A DNA stretch of 37,607 bases from Actinomyces sp. ZJ308 (GCF_011752065.1 NZ_JAAIJY010000033.1:1-37607); one strand, 5' to 3'. Positions 17,115 to 26,798 are shown, counted from the first letter of the stretch. Notes: generated by a model from the letters alone, not told the origin. Numbers and translations: made by a program.

Positions 17115-17120
17115 ACGCTA
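17115..17120 (-). promoter_or_regulatory. Leaderless-type -10 of LppM-like gene E
   Basis: On the minus strand TAGCGT is followed by 6 nt and ATG at 17108. Confidence 0.45.
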
Positions 17121-17351
17121 CACGCTCGCACTGGACCTTCACTGAGGGCGGAACGATGCCGTTTCAAAGGGTGCAAAAGCCGTCATCCTCCCGAATGTGG
17201 CCGATCACATGCCAACGTGGCCGGGAAGAGAAGCCCAGTTGGGACCTTCGGCGATGTGACCTCAGGCGCCGGGTGGGGGAGTATTGCCCTCGACCGAGCG
17301 AGTCGGCAACGGCGCGCTCACCGGATCAACACCCCCAAGGAAGGGACTCGC

Positions 17352-19199
<1,848 letters not shown>

Positions 19200-19233
19200 T
19201 CACGGCTGAGCCCCTTCCCCACGAAGGGACCTG

Positions 19234-19273
19234 AACGGGGGTTCCCACCGGTTCGCCGGTGGGAACCCCCGTT
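19234..19273 (+). terminator. pckG terminator with UUCG loop
   Basis: A perfect 18-bp stem (19234-19251 with 19256-19273) is closed by a TTCG tetraloop, 34 nt after the stop codon. UUCG loops are unusually stable in RNA. Confidence 0.85.
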
Positions 19274-19445
19274 CTTGCTGCCTGCCTCGGGGACCTTCCT
19301 GCACCTGGCCCGGGCCTGCCCAGCGCCGCGGACGCACCATAGGGCTCGTGGACTGTCCCGCAGGATCAGCCGCCGAGGCTGATGGTGCGTCCGCTAGAGG
19401 TCGGCCCGTGCGTCGGGAACTGCGTTTCCGGTCGAGAACGTACTT

Positions 19446-19488
19446 TTCTCGCACGTTACTGAGGTCTGTCCTCAGTAGTCTGCGAGAA
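19446..19488. promoter_or_regulatory. Nested dyad over a promoter
   Basis: Outer arms TTCTCGCA (19446-19453) and TGCGAGAA (19481-19488) and inner arms ACTGAGG (19458-19464) and CCTCAGT (19470-19476) share one centre, separated by equal 4-nt gaps. A candidate -10, TAGTCT, lies at 19476-19481. A further CGAGAA at 19434-19439 forms a dyad with TTCTCG at 19446-19451. This looks like a double operator for a dimeric repressor, or an RNA hairpin if transcription starts upstream. Confidence 0.5.
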
Positions 19489-19520
19489 GACGCAGTCCTC
19501 GAAGAGAAGGAGGATTATTC

Positions 19521-19586
19521 ATGGCAGTCTCCGCTACCTTTCTTGAACTGAGCCGGGTGTGCGGACTCTGGTGTCCACAGAAATGA
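19521..19586 (+). pseudogene. Start of a gene cut short by the 122-bp element
   Basis: ATG at 19521 has AAGGAGG (19507-19513) at an ideal 7-nt distance and the structured promoter just upstream. The frame reads MAVSATFLELSRVCGL and then enters the left end of the inverted-repeat element, stopping at TGA 19584-19586. Such a good start for a 21-residue product suggests the 5' end of a longer gene that was interrupted. Beyond the element, a frame reading NSGMTWALRVILGH ends after 14 codons, so at most a short remnant is left. I do not recognise the product; a genuine small peptide cannot be excluded. Confidence 0.4.
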
Positions 19587-19692
19587 CATTGAAGCGCTTA
19601 TGGCGGGTGCGGTGCTGGCAAATCGTTGGAATTACGCCGATCCGTCGACTCGAATCCAGGTGTTGAGGCCCCAATGTCATTTCTGTGGACAC
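19571..19692. mobile_element. MITE-like 122-bp element with perfect 21-bp terminal inverted repeats
   Basis: Positions 19571-19591 (starting GTGTCCACAGAAATGACA) are the exact reverse complement of 19672-19692. The interior of about 80 bp has no coding capacity. Perfect ends around a short core suggest a non-autonomous element or a solo IS deletion derivative. TGT...ACA termini occur in IS481- and IS21-type elements, but I cannot name the family. No target duplication is obvious at the flanks. Confidence 0.65.
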
Positions 19693-20068
19693 AACAGCGG
19701 CATGACTTGGGCCCTCCGTGTGATTCTTGGCCACTGAGTCCCGCCGTGAGCGTTGCGGTCGGGAGCGAGACTCCGGTTCGAGCCTTCAAGGTACGGACTC
19801 GGCGTCTCCCTTACCCCCTCGAACGCGGTGTCCCCTGCACTCACCAAGGGCAAGATCACCTATGGCCGGCCCCGTGAATAAGCCTCTGCATCTCGAAAAC
19901 CCTAGGTGTCGTTCTTCCTGGGGAAGAGGCCTCGCCTGTGTCTCCTGAGGGGAGACTGGCTGACGAAACTGTTGTCGACGTGTGGCATACCGAGTCGTTC
20001 TGCTGAGGGGCCGCTCATGGTCGCCACAAGGGGTTTTGTTGATGGCGTCCCAGAGTTCCGCGTTGGGA

Positions 20069-20662
20069 TCAGCCGTCCTGAGATGGTGCTTTGAGGGCCT
20101 GTTGGCGTCGAACGAGGAGAATGATGGCAATGATCCAGCAGACGGCGCCAACACCCAGTCCTGCTACGATTGGCCACCTGAACTGGCTGAATGTGATTCC
20201 GGGGCCGACAAGGATCGGGGTGGAATCGTCCATGCCGTCGCACGAGATGCGATACTCTCCCGACTCCGGTGCACGGAACTCTAGAACAGAAGCGAAGTCG
20301 CCCTCGTTGTTGCTGATATTCGATCCGCTGCTGCGGGAGGTGGAGATTTCCTTGCCTCCTGGTGCGGTGACTGAGCATGTGGTAACGAAGTTGTCCCTGG
20401 GTGCGTACACGGTGCGCTCCTCGCCGCTGCTCAACGTGATCTGCTGCCCATTGGCGACGACGTCACCACTGGTGGCGATGTTGGCGGCGACAATGGCGGA
20501 GCCGATTCCCGCAATAAGCAGACCCACTAACGGTCCGACGATGAACAGGATGATCGCTGCAATCAGCTTTCCGATGTGCCTGGGGCGGGGGCTCGGGTGC
20601 CCGTAGGGAGGTACAGCCTGGTACTGGGGCTGGTACGGCTGCTGATACGGCGGCGTCGACAT
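20069..20662 (-). CDS. Two-TM membrane protein with N-terminal Pro/Tyr/Gln tail
   Basis: From ATG at 20662 the product has 197 residues. Residues 1-28 are a disordered tail (PPYQQPYQPQYQAVPPYGHP), 30-58 a first TM helix, 60-160 an extracellular beta-rich region with Cys96 and Cys141 and strands such as GEERTVYAPRD and ESGEYRISCDG, and 163-184 a second TM helix with a short basic C-tail. AGGAGA 8 nt upstream is the ribosome binding site. The longer open frame to 20845 is not coding-like. I do not recognise the family. The tail shares PYQPQY with LppM-like gene A, and the cysteine-bearing ectodomain is analogous in size, so it may belong to the same envelope system. It is divergent from the AraC gene. 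Confidence 0.7.
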   Translation of the reverse strand: MSTPPYQQPYQPQYQAVPPYGHPSPRPRHIGKLIAAIILFIVGPLVGLLIAGIGSAIVAANIATSGDVVANGQQITLSSGEERTVYAPRDNFVTTCSVTAPGGKEISTSRSSGSNISNNEGDFASVLEFRAPESGEYRISCDGMDDSTPILVGPGITFSQFRWPIVAGLGVGAVCWIIAIILLVRRQQALKAPSQDG

Positions 20663-20760
20663 CAATCCATCTCCTGGGAGTGCTTCAGTTGTCCCCGCAG
20701 CGTAACAAGCCGGACCTCCTGTGGCGGGGGCGAAGGTCTCGGCCGGAGACCACCGCTGTG

Positions 20761-20766
20761 TAACGT
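20761..20766 (+). promoter_or_regulatory. Leaderless-type -10 of the AraC-family gene
   Basis: TAACGT is followed by 6 nt and ATG at 20773, with no ribosome binding site. Confidence 0.45.
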
Positions 20767-20772
20767 GTCGCC

Positions 20773-21600
20773 ATGCGCGCGTACTCAGCTGATGGGAACC
20801 TGCCGCCGGGGACAGTCGCTGCGGCGCCAGCCGGCGACGTCGCACAGGCGGACCAGCTGCTGAACGCCGACGCCGCCGACCTGGTGCTGCGGGCCACCCA
20901 GTACCTGCGCACCCACTTCCGGGAGCGCCTCACCGTTCGTGACCTCTCGGAGCACCTGGCCTACAGCCCCTCTCACCTCACCCGGGTCTTCACGGCCGTC
21001 GTCGGCACCTCGCCCATGGACTACTTGGCCGCCTGGCGTCTTCACGAGGCCAAGCACCTCCTCGTCACTCACCGGCTGGGCGTGGCCGAGGCCTGCCACG
21101 AGGTCGGCTACACCTCGGTGGGCACCTTCAGCCGACGCTTCCTGCGCGACGTCGGAATCCCGCCCGGCGCCCTGCGCCGCCTCGCCGACCGGATCTCCGA
21201 GCGGACCCTGCCGGCTGCGAGCCTCTTCATGCCATCGCCCAGGAGGCTCCGCATCCGCCTGAGCCTGTCCGGTGACCAGCGCCGCAGCCTCGGGCCGTCG
21301 CCGCACCAGTGGATCGGCACCTTCCCCAGGCCCGTTCCCAGCGGGCTGCCGGCTACCGGGACGCTGCGCCGGCACATCGACGAGGTGGAGCTGCCCGTCG
21401 TGCCCAGCGCCCCCTGGGTCCTCGTCACCGTCCTGCCCGACGGCGCCAGCGCGCACGAGCACCTGGCGCCGACCCGGCCTCTCGTCGCGCGGCTCCGCGT
21501 CCCGTCGTCACCCGTCCCGGGGCCCGTCACGCTGCCGGTTCGCACCGCCCTTCCATGGGATCCCACGGTCCTCGTGGCCCTGGCGGCCATGGTGGTTTGA
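20773..21600 (+). CDS. AraC-family transcriptional regulator
   Basis: This 275-residue regulator has its AraC DNA-binding domain near the N-terminus (about 35-140): helix-turn-helix 1 at 53-75 (LTVRDLSEHLAYSPSHLTRVF), and helix-turn-helix 2 at 103-126 with the family signature GYTSVGTFSRRFLRDVGIPP. Residues 145-275 form a C-terminal, Pro-rich domain of beta character that could bind a ligand. This N-terminal HTH order resembles SoxS/Rob- or GyrI-fused regulators more than classic AraC. Targets may include the divergent membrane protein or the following VOC gene, but that rests only on position. A leaderless-type promoter precedes it. Confidence 0.88.
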   Translation: MRAYSADGNLPPGTVAAAPAGDVAQADQLLNADAADLVLRATQYLRTHFRERLTVRDLSEHLAYSPSHLTRVFTAVVGTSPMDYLAAWRLHEAKHLLVTHRLGVAEACHEVGYTSVGTFSRRFLRDVGIPPGALRRLADRISERTLPAASLFMPSPRRLRIRLSLSGDQRRSLGPSPHQWIGTFPRPVPSGLPATGTLRRHIDEVELPVVPSAPWVLVTVLPDGASAHEHLAPTRPLVARLRVPSSPVPGPVTLPVRTALPWDPTVLVALAAMVV

Positions 21601-21678
21601 CGGTGGTCTGACGGCGGTTCCCGACGAGCGCCGACCAGGACAGCAGGATCGGAGTCGTCCGCGCCGCTCCTTCCGGTC

Positions 21679-21684
21679 TAGCGT
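21679..21684 (+). promoter_or_regulatory. Candidate -10 of the VOC gene
   Basis: TAGCGT lies 54 nt before the ATG at 21739. The leader includes the 10-bp palindrome CGTCATGACG (21692-21701) and a GAGGAG ribosome binding site. Confidence 0.35.
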
Positions 21685-21738
21685 CGTGAGGCGTCATGAC
21701 GTCCTTCGACATTCCACCCCACCTGCGAGGAGCCACTG

Positions 21739-22521
21739 ATGACCGACACGACCGCTAACGCCGAGGCTGCCGCCCTCACCGGATTTCCCTGCTGGATCGA
21801 GCTGTACACCCCGGACATCGACTCCTCCGCCGCCTTCTACCGGGACCTTCTCGGATGGGAGGTCACCCGCCCCGAGTCCGATGAGGCACTGACCACCGAG
21901 GTGCGTCACGGCGGTCGCCTCATCGCCTCCTTCGAGCCCGCCTCCGAGGCCCCGGGCGGGCCCGGCTGGCAGGTCAGCTTCATGGTCGACGACGTCCGCG
22001 CCGCGGCCGGCGCCGCAGAGAGGACCGGCGGGAGCGTGGTCCTGCCGCCTACCCCCGTCACCGAGGCCATGGCTTACGCCCTCGTGAGCGATCCCGACGG
22101 CAACGTCGTCGGGATCATGGAGGATGAGGAGGCCGAGGGGCCCTACCCTCGCCGGGAGGGGATGCCGGTGTGGTTCGACGTCCTGGCCGGTGACCTGGAG
22201 ACCTCCGAGCGCTTCTACCGGGAGGCGGCCGGGTGGCCCACCCGTCGGCTGACCATCGCCGATCAGGAGCAGGACTTCTACACGAGCGTCGTCGGCGGCG
22301 TCTCGGTCAGCGGTGTCGGGCGGGCCGGCTACTACGAAGGCGTCGAGGCGGCCGCCTCGCGCTGGCGCGTCTACTTCGGGGTCGAGGACGCCGACGCCGC
22401 CGCTCAGCGGGTGCGCGAGCTCGGCGGGAGCGTCGTCGCCGAGCCCATCGACATGCCCTTCGCGCGCATGGTGGAGGTCGCCGACCCGCACGGAGCGCGC
22501 TTCCTGCTCACCACCTTCTGA
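21739..22521 (+). CDS. Two-domain VOC (glyoxalase/bleomycin-resistance-like) protein
   Basis: This 260-residue cytoplasmic protein consists of two tandem vicinal-oxygen-chelate modules. Domain 1 (about 12-125) begins CWIELYTPDIDSSAAFYRDL and ends in GNVVGIMEDEE. Domain 2 (about 138-260) begins VWFDVLAGDLETSERFYREA and ends PHGARFLLTTF. Each shows the repeated beta-alpha-beta pattern with the AFYRDLLGW or RFYREAAGW helix. Such fused proteins in actinomycetes resemble the CFP32/Rv0577 group; their substrate is unknown. A GAGGAG ribosome binding site supports ATG 21739. The gene follows the AraC regulator and ends at a strong terminator. Confidence 0.85.
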   Translation: MTDTTANAEAAALTGFPCWIELYTPDIDSSAAFYRDLLGWEVTRPESDEALTTEVRHGGRLIASFEPASEAPGGPGWQVSFMVDDVRAAAGAAERTGGSVVLPPTPVTEAMAYALVSDPDGNVVGIMEDEEAEGPYPRREGMPVWFDVLAGDLETSERFYREAAGWPTRRLTIADQEQDFYTSVVGGVSVSGVGRAGYYEGVEAAASRWRVYFGVEDADAAAQRVRELGGSVVAEPIDMPFARMVEVADPHGARFLLTTF

Positions 22522-22531
22522 CCCTCACTCA

Positions 22532-22569
22532 GCAGCCGGGCGGCGCCGCTGACGGCTCCGCCCGGCTGC
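22532..22569 (+). terminator. Terminator of the VOC gene
   Basis: GCAGCCGGGCGG (22532-22543) and CCGCCCGGCTGC (22558-22569) form a perfect 12-bp stem with a 14-nt loop, 10 nt after the stop codon. Confidence 0.75.
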
Positions 22570-22600
22570 GTCCGGAGAGCGAGGGCGCTGGATGCTGTGA

Positions 22601-22617
22601 AGGTGCGGAAGGAAGCA
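22601..22617 (+). other. SRP-RNA domain-IV-like motif in the VOC/TerD-like gap
   Basis: AGGTGCGGAAGGAAGCA differs at one base from the highly conserved hairpin of bacterial SRP RNA (AGGTCCGGAAGGAAGCA in E. coli). The change breaks one of the stem pairs next to the GGAA loop, and the outer helix is only weakly supported (CCGGAG 22572-22577 with CTCCGG 22652-22657). It may be chance, a decayed copy or another structured RNA. Confidence 0.2.
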
Positions 22618-22661
22618 CCCTCATGGCCGGATAGGGCAAGGCTACTCCCGCCTGCTCCGGC

Positions 22662-24902
22662 CTACTCCGACTCCGCTCCCTCGGCGGGATCGAGCAGCGC
22701 CAGGATCCTCTCGGTCTGCCACGGCAGGATCCCGCCCTCACCGAGGACCAGGTCGGCGTCATCGGGGTCCTCGACGACGACGTCGGCCAGCAGCCCCAGC
22801 AGGTGCGTCAGCGGCATGCGCCGGCCCTGCAGCAGGTCGAGCAGGTGCGCCAGGACCTGGTTGGTGCTGTGGTCCAGGTTCGCCACCTGGTGCTCGCCCA
22901 CCCCCACGGCCAGGTCCCACCAGATGAGGCGGCGCTCGGCCAGGTCGATGACGAAGGGGGTCGCGTTGAGCCCGGGCGAGGTCAGGTCGAGGCGCTGCAT
23001 GACGCTCGAGGCCTCGAAGACCTCACCGCGCTGCGGGTCCCCGTCGCGGGCCATCGCGCCGGCCCAGCACTCGGGCACCTGGTTCAGCCGATGGTGGGAG
23101 AAGGAGTGGACCGTCATGACGACGTAGCGCCAGCCTTGCCGCAGCGCCTCGGGCAGCCTGACGTCGATGAACTCGGCCGCTCCCTGCGGAGCGGAGGTGA
23201 GGTCCCCGGAGTGCGTGGCCGCCGCCGAGCGCAGGTTGTAGTAGGCGATCTGCTCGGTGCGCGTGAGGTCCTCGGACACGAGGAAGGCCGACAGGTCCAG
23301 GTCCACGCGGCTCCCGCGGCCGCCGGCCGCCTCTAAGACCTCCGGAGCCTGCGGAAGATCGCGCCAGTGCAGGAAGAAGCGGATCGTCTCGCCCTCGGGA
23401 AGGGGCAGGCGGGTGCCGCGCCCCGCCGTGCGCAGGCCAGGTGAGGCCGAGCGCTGTCCCAGCGGCACCGTGTAGCCCTCGTAGAGGCGTTGGTCGAGGG
23501 TGATGCGTCCCAGGTGCGCTCGCCTGCGCAGGGCCTTCTCGACGGCGCCGACCACCGCGGCGTCGGCGGGGCCGGGGTGGCGGGTGCTGGGGATGAGGGT
23601 CGTCTTGATGCCCGTTCCCGCCTTGATGGCCACGACCCGCCAGGGCAGGACCTCCGGCCCGGGGGAGGAGAAGTACTCCCACAGGCGCACCAGCACGGGC
23701 AGGGAGACCCCGGGGGCGACTCGTGCGAACTCGGCGATCACGCGCTCGCGGGCGGCGTCGTCCTGGCACAGGTGCAGCAGGTGGTTGAGGCGGCGGGCGA
23801 AGACCCCGGGGCGGCTCGTCAGCAGACGGACGGCTCCCTCGACGTCGCGGCGGGCGAGCGTCTGCTCCAGGCGGGAGCCGAAGCCCGGCTCGGCGCGCCC
23901 GGAGACGACCTGGCCCAGAAGCTCGGCGGCGCGCGGGAAGCGGCGCGTGTAGTCGCCGGCTCGCAGGTGGCGGCCCAGCCGCTTCCAGCGCTCGGCCCGC
24001 CGAGCCATCTCCTCCGCGGTGTCCCGGCCGTCCTGGTTCCTCCCGACGGCGTCGAGAAGCCCCAGCAGCCGGCGCCGCTGCGCGCGGGAGAAGGAGGGGA
24101 AGCGGCACGGCTCGGCCAGGGAGACGTCACCGGCCGCCATCGCGACCGCCAGGCGAAGCACGTCGGTGACCGTGCGGTAGGAGGCCGAGAAGTCCAGGTC
24201 GGGGAAGATGACGGTCAGGACGGCGAGGTTCTCCTTGACCGTGATGCGCGGCGCCCGGGCGGGCCCGTGGCCGCGCAGCACCACCAGGTCCGAGCGGTCC
24301 TGGGCGCTGAAGGGGGTCGCCTGGGCGATGAGGTCGGCCACGATCCGCTCCAGGTCCTGCTCCGTGGCCAGTCCCAGCTGGTCGAGGGCGCTGTCATCCC
24401 CCGGCAGGGGCTCGCGGGGGCCGGGCCGGTAGTCCGGCAGGATCCGGGCCCCGACGACGTCGCCCAGGTAGTGCAGGGCGGCATTGACCAGCAGCGTGGA
24501 CTCACGGGCGTCGCGGACCTGGACGGGGAAGTCCGGGTAGAAGGGGCGGTAGTCGGCGGCCGGCGAGCCGGAGGCGAGGCGGGCGGCGGCATTGACCAGC
24601 GCCCAGGCCTGCTCGGGGTCGGCCAGTGCCTCCCGGGCCGGGGCGGAGAGCGCGTAGCCCAGGGCTCGCAGAGCGGTCAGGGCGGTCTCGATCCCCGGGT
24701 CGAGGACATGGTCCGCCGTGGGGACCTCACTGCGCAGCGAGGTGAAGTACGGCGGCTCCGGCCGGCCTGCGGCCCGCGGCAGGTAGACCGCCCCGAGCCG
24801 GCGGATCGTCACCGCGTTGATCCGCTCAACGGTCTTCTGGTCGATCTCCGCGGAGGTCGCGGAGGCGGCCGCCGTCGTCGCAGGGGACTGATCACCTACC
24901 AC
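22662..24902 (-). CDS. Large TerD-related protein (MXAN_6230/SCO0854-like)
   Basis: From GTG at 24902 the product has 746 residues, with no signal peptide or TM helix. The C-terminal third resembles TerD-type stress domains: IRFFLHWRDLP, RVDLDLSAFLVSEDL, IAYYNLRSAAATHSGDLTSA, GAAEFIDVRL and WRYVVMTVHSF, and later TPFVIDLAERRLIWWD. The middle is helical and Arg/Leu-rich. The arrangement recalls the MXAN_6230/SCO0854 family from Streptomyces and myxobacteria, but the N-terminal RING cysteines expected there are absent. Function unknown; TerD relatives are tied to tellurite and phage stress and to calcium binding. AGGAGG (24907-24912 as CCTCCT) lies 4 nt before GTG; an in-frame ATG at 25058 has no ribosome binding site and would overlap the purD promoter. 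Confidence 0.7.
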   Translation of the reverse strand: MVGDQSPATTAAASATSAEIDQKTVERINAVTIRRLGAVYLPRAAGRPEPPYFTSLRSEVPTADHVLDPGIETALTALRALGYALSAPAREALADPEQAWALVNAAARLASGSPAADYRPFYPDFPVQVRDARESTLLVNAALHYLGDVVGARILPDYRPGPREPLPGDDSALDQLGLATEQDLERIVADLIAQATPFSAQDRSDLVVLRGHGPARAPRITVKENLAVLTVIFPDLDFSASYRTVTDVLRLAVAMAAGDVSLAEPCRFPSFSRAQRRRLLGLLDAVGRNQDGRDTAEEMARRAERWKRLGRHLRAGDYTRRFPRAAELLGQVVSGRAEPGFGSRLEQTLARRDVEGAVRLLTSRPGVFARRLNHLLHLCQDDAARERVIAEFARVAPGVSLPVLVRLWEYFSSPGPEVLPWRVVAIKAGTGIKTTLIPSTRHPGPADAAVVGAVEKALRRRAHLGRITLDQRLYEGYTVPLGQRSASPGLRTAGRGTRLPLPEGETIRFFLHWRDLPQAPEVLEAAGGRGSRVDLDLSAFLVSEDLTRTEQIAYYNLRSAAATHSGDLTSAPQGAAEFIDVRLPEALRQGWRYVVMTVHSFSHHRLNQVPECWAGAMARDGDPQRGEVFEASSVMQRLDLTSPGLNATPFVIDLAERRLIWWDLAVGVGEHQVANLDHSTNQVLAHLLDLLQGRRMPLTHLLGLLADVVVEDPDDADLVLGEGGILPWQTERILALLDPAEGAESE

Positions 24903-25059
24903 CGGGCCTCCTGACGCATCGCCGTTCGGAGCCTCCACGCCCCGGAACGAGGCCGAGCCTACCGGGGGCGACGCGGTCCTCCTGACTAATCGGCCGAACC
25001 GGATCCGCGCCCGGACGCGCGGAGCCCGTGATCCTGGGCGTGATGTGGCCTCCATCATC

Positions 25060-25065
25060 TAGGCT
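25060..25065 (+). promoter_or_regulatory. Leaderless-type -10 of purD
   Basis: TAGGCT is followed by 6 nt and the GTG at 25072. The hexamer is identical to those of xthA and purS. Confidence 0.5.
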
Positions 25066-25071
25066 GACGCC

Positions 25072-26370
25072 GTGAAGATCCTGCTCCTCGGCTCCGGCGC
25101 GCGCGAGCACGCCCTGGCCCGCGCCCTCGCCCGTGACCCGCAGACCACCGAGCTCGTCGTCGCCCCCGGAAACCCCGGGACCGCGGCCATCGCCACGAAC
25201 CTCAACATCGACCCCTGCGTTCCGCAGGAGGTCGTCGCCCTGGCCACCCAGATGGGGGCCGACCTCGTCGTCGTCGGCCCCGAGGCGCCACTGGTTGCCG
25301 GAGTCGCCGACGCCGTGCGCGACGCCGGGATCCCCTGCTTCGGACCCAGCGGAGAGGCCGCCCGCCTGGAGGGCTCCAAGGCCTTCGCCAAGGAGGTCAT
25401 GGCCGCCGCCGGCGTGCCCACCGCCGAGGCCGCCGTGTGCACCACCGAGGCCGAGCTGACCGCCGCCCTGGACCGCTTCGGCAGCCCCTACGTCGTCAAG
25501 GAGGACGGCCTGGCCGCGGGCAAGGGCGTCGTCGTCACCGACGAGCGCCCCGTCGCCCTGGCGCACGGCCGCGCCTGCCTGACCCGCGGCGGCGGCCGCG
25601 TCGTCGTCGAGGACTACCTCGACGGGCCCGAGGCCTCCCTGTTCTGCGTGTGCGACGGCGCCACCGTCCGCCCTCTGGCACCGGCCCAGGACTTCAAGCG
25701 GCTCCTCAACGACGACGCCGGCCCCAACACCGGAGGCATGGGCGCCTACTCGCCCCTGCCCTGGGCACCGGACGACCTGGCCGAGCAGGTGGTGCGCGAG
25801 GTCGCCCAACCCGTCGTCGACGAGATGGCCCGCCGCGGCACGAGCTTCATCGGCCTGCTCTACTGCGGCCTGGCCCTGACCAGCCGCGGACTGCGCGTCG
25901 TCGAGTTCAACGTGCGCTTCGGCGACCCCGAGACCCAGGCCGTCCTGGCCCGCCTGACCTCCTCCCTGCCCGAGCTGCTCCAGGCCGCGGCCGCCGGCCG
26001 CCTCGCCGAGGTCCCCGAGCCCACCTGGTCCGAGCAGTGCGCCGTCGACGTCGTCATCGCCGCCCCCGGCTACCCCGGTACCGTGACGACCGGCGGCGCC
26101 ATCAGCGGGATCGAGGCCGCCGAGGAGCTCGACGACGTCCACGTCCTGCACGCCGGCACCGGCACCACCGAGCGCGACGAGCTGGTGGCCACCGGTGGGC
26201 GCGTCCTGTCCGTCGTCGCCCTGGGGCCCACCGTGGAGGAGGCACGGGTGCGCGCCTATGAGGCCGTTGAGCGCATCGGCCTCGAGGGCGCCCAGTACCG
26301 CACCGACATCGCCCGTGCGGCCGGTGCCCGCGGAGCAGACGGCGCAGACGGCGCCGGAAGCACCGAGTAG
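25072..26370 (+). CDS. purD: Phosphoribosylamine-glycine ligase
   Basis: The 432-residue ATP-grasp enzyme makes GAR from phosphoribosylamine, glycine and ATP, step 2 of purine synthesis. Motifs in order are GSGAREHALA at 7-16, VVGPEAPLVAG near 65-75, YVVKEDGLAAGKGVVV near 138-153 (ATP-grasp), the family signature DDAGPNTGGMGAYSP, and VEFNVRFGDPETQ for metal binding. The last 15 residues are a low-complexity Ala/Gly/Asp tail (RGADGADGAGSTE). Length is normal. The GTG start is supported by the leaderless-type promoter; the start MKILLLGSGAREHA is exactly that of the family. It is divergent from the TerD-related gene and is followed by a likely terminator, so it is transcribed apart from purC. 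Confidence 0.97.
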   Translation: MKILLLGSGAREHALARALARDPQTTELVVAPGNPGTAAIATNLNIDPCVPQEVVALATQMGADLVVVGPEAPLVAGVADAVRDAGIPCFGPSGEAARLEGSKAFAKEVMAAAGVPTAEAAVCTTEAELTAALDRFGSPYVVKEDGLAAGKGVVVTDERPVALAHGRACLTRGGGRVVVEDYLDGPEASLFCVCDGATVRPLAPAQDFKRLLNDDAGPNTGGMGAYSPLPWAPDDLAEQVVREVAQPVVDEMARRGTSFIGLLYCGLALTSRGLRVVEFNVRFGDPETQAVLARLTSSLPELLQAAAAGRLAEVPEPTWSEQCAVDVVIAAPGYPGTVTTGGAISGIEAAEELDDVHVLHAGTGTTERDELVATGGRVLSVVALGPTVEEARVRAYEAVERIGLEGAQYRTDIARAAGARGADGADGAGSTE

Positions 26371-26393
26371 CCCCTTCGCAGTGCCGCGACCGC

Positions 26394-26444
26394 GCCCGAC
26401 GGCTCGCGGGCTGCTCCGGAAACGCGGAATCCGGGCCGTCGGGC
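26394..26444 (+). terminator. Candidate purD terminator
   Basis: GCCCGACGGC (26394-26403) and GCCGTCGGGC (26435-26444) are exact complements 31 nt apart; the intervening part can add a CCGG/CCGG pairing. Confidence 0.45.
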
Positions 26445-26792
26445 ACGGGTGCGAGGGTCGGGGCGCCCGATCGCCCGCACTTCTTCCGAGACCAAGCACA
26501 CACTCGGTGTTCTTTCCCGAGGGTGGCTCGTCGCGCCGCCGGTGACTGCGCCCGGCGCGCACCGGCTCCGGTGTTGACCCACGTCAGCATCCTGTCCGTC
26601 GCCCCGAGGTCTCCCGGCCGCCCGATCCGTCACCTTCCCGCCGGTCGGATTTGCTCCGGTCCGCGCCCGCTCGCACCTTCATGTCGACCCGGATGAATTG
26701 GCGTGATGCCGCGGTACGCGAACGGGACAAGAGTGGCGACTCACGCAGGCGACGCCGCCGCTCGGAACCGGACACGGGCCGCCCGCCGATGG

Positions 26793-26798
26793 CAGGAT
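26793..26798 (+). promoter_or_regulatory. Leaderless-type -10 of purC
   Basis: CAGGAT, one base from the TANNNT pattern, is followed by 6 nt and ATG at 26805. Confidence 0.4.

Larger units (their letters stand above)
19200..20068. other. Gene-poor stretch after pckG (869 bp)
   Basis: In order it holds the pckG terminator (19234-19273), a structured promoter (19446-19488), a 21-codon ORF with a strong ribosome binding site (19521-19586), a 122-bp element with 21-bp inverted ends (19571-19692), and about 375 bp of mixed sequence. In the last part, one plus-strand frame stays open for about 40 codons up to the TAA at 19879-19881 and ends in the protein-like LTKGKITYGRPRE, but it has no start codon and I do not recognise it. 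The stretch looks like a site of insertion and decay. Confidence 0.45.

Noticed and set aside
17195..17210. CRP/GlxR-like site upstream of pckG
   Set aside because: The TGTG and CACA halves are 6 bp apart, not the 8 bp of the canonical site, so it is only recorded as a dyad.
19693..20068. Remnants of a protein-coding gene on either strand
   Set aside because: One frame ending at 19881 looks protein-like, but it has no start or recognisable motif, and other frames are equally open. Evidence is too thin for a gene or pseudogene call.
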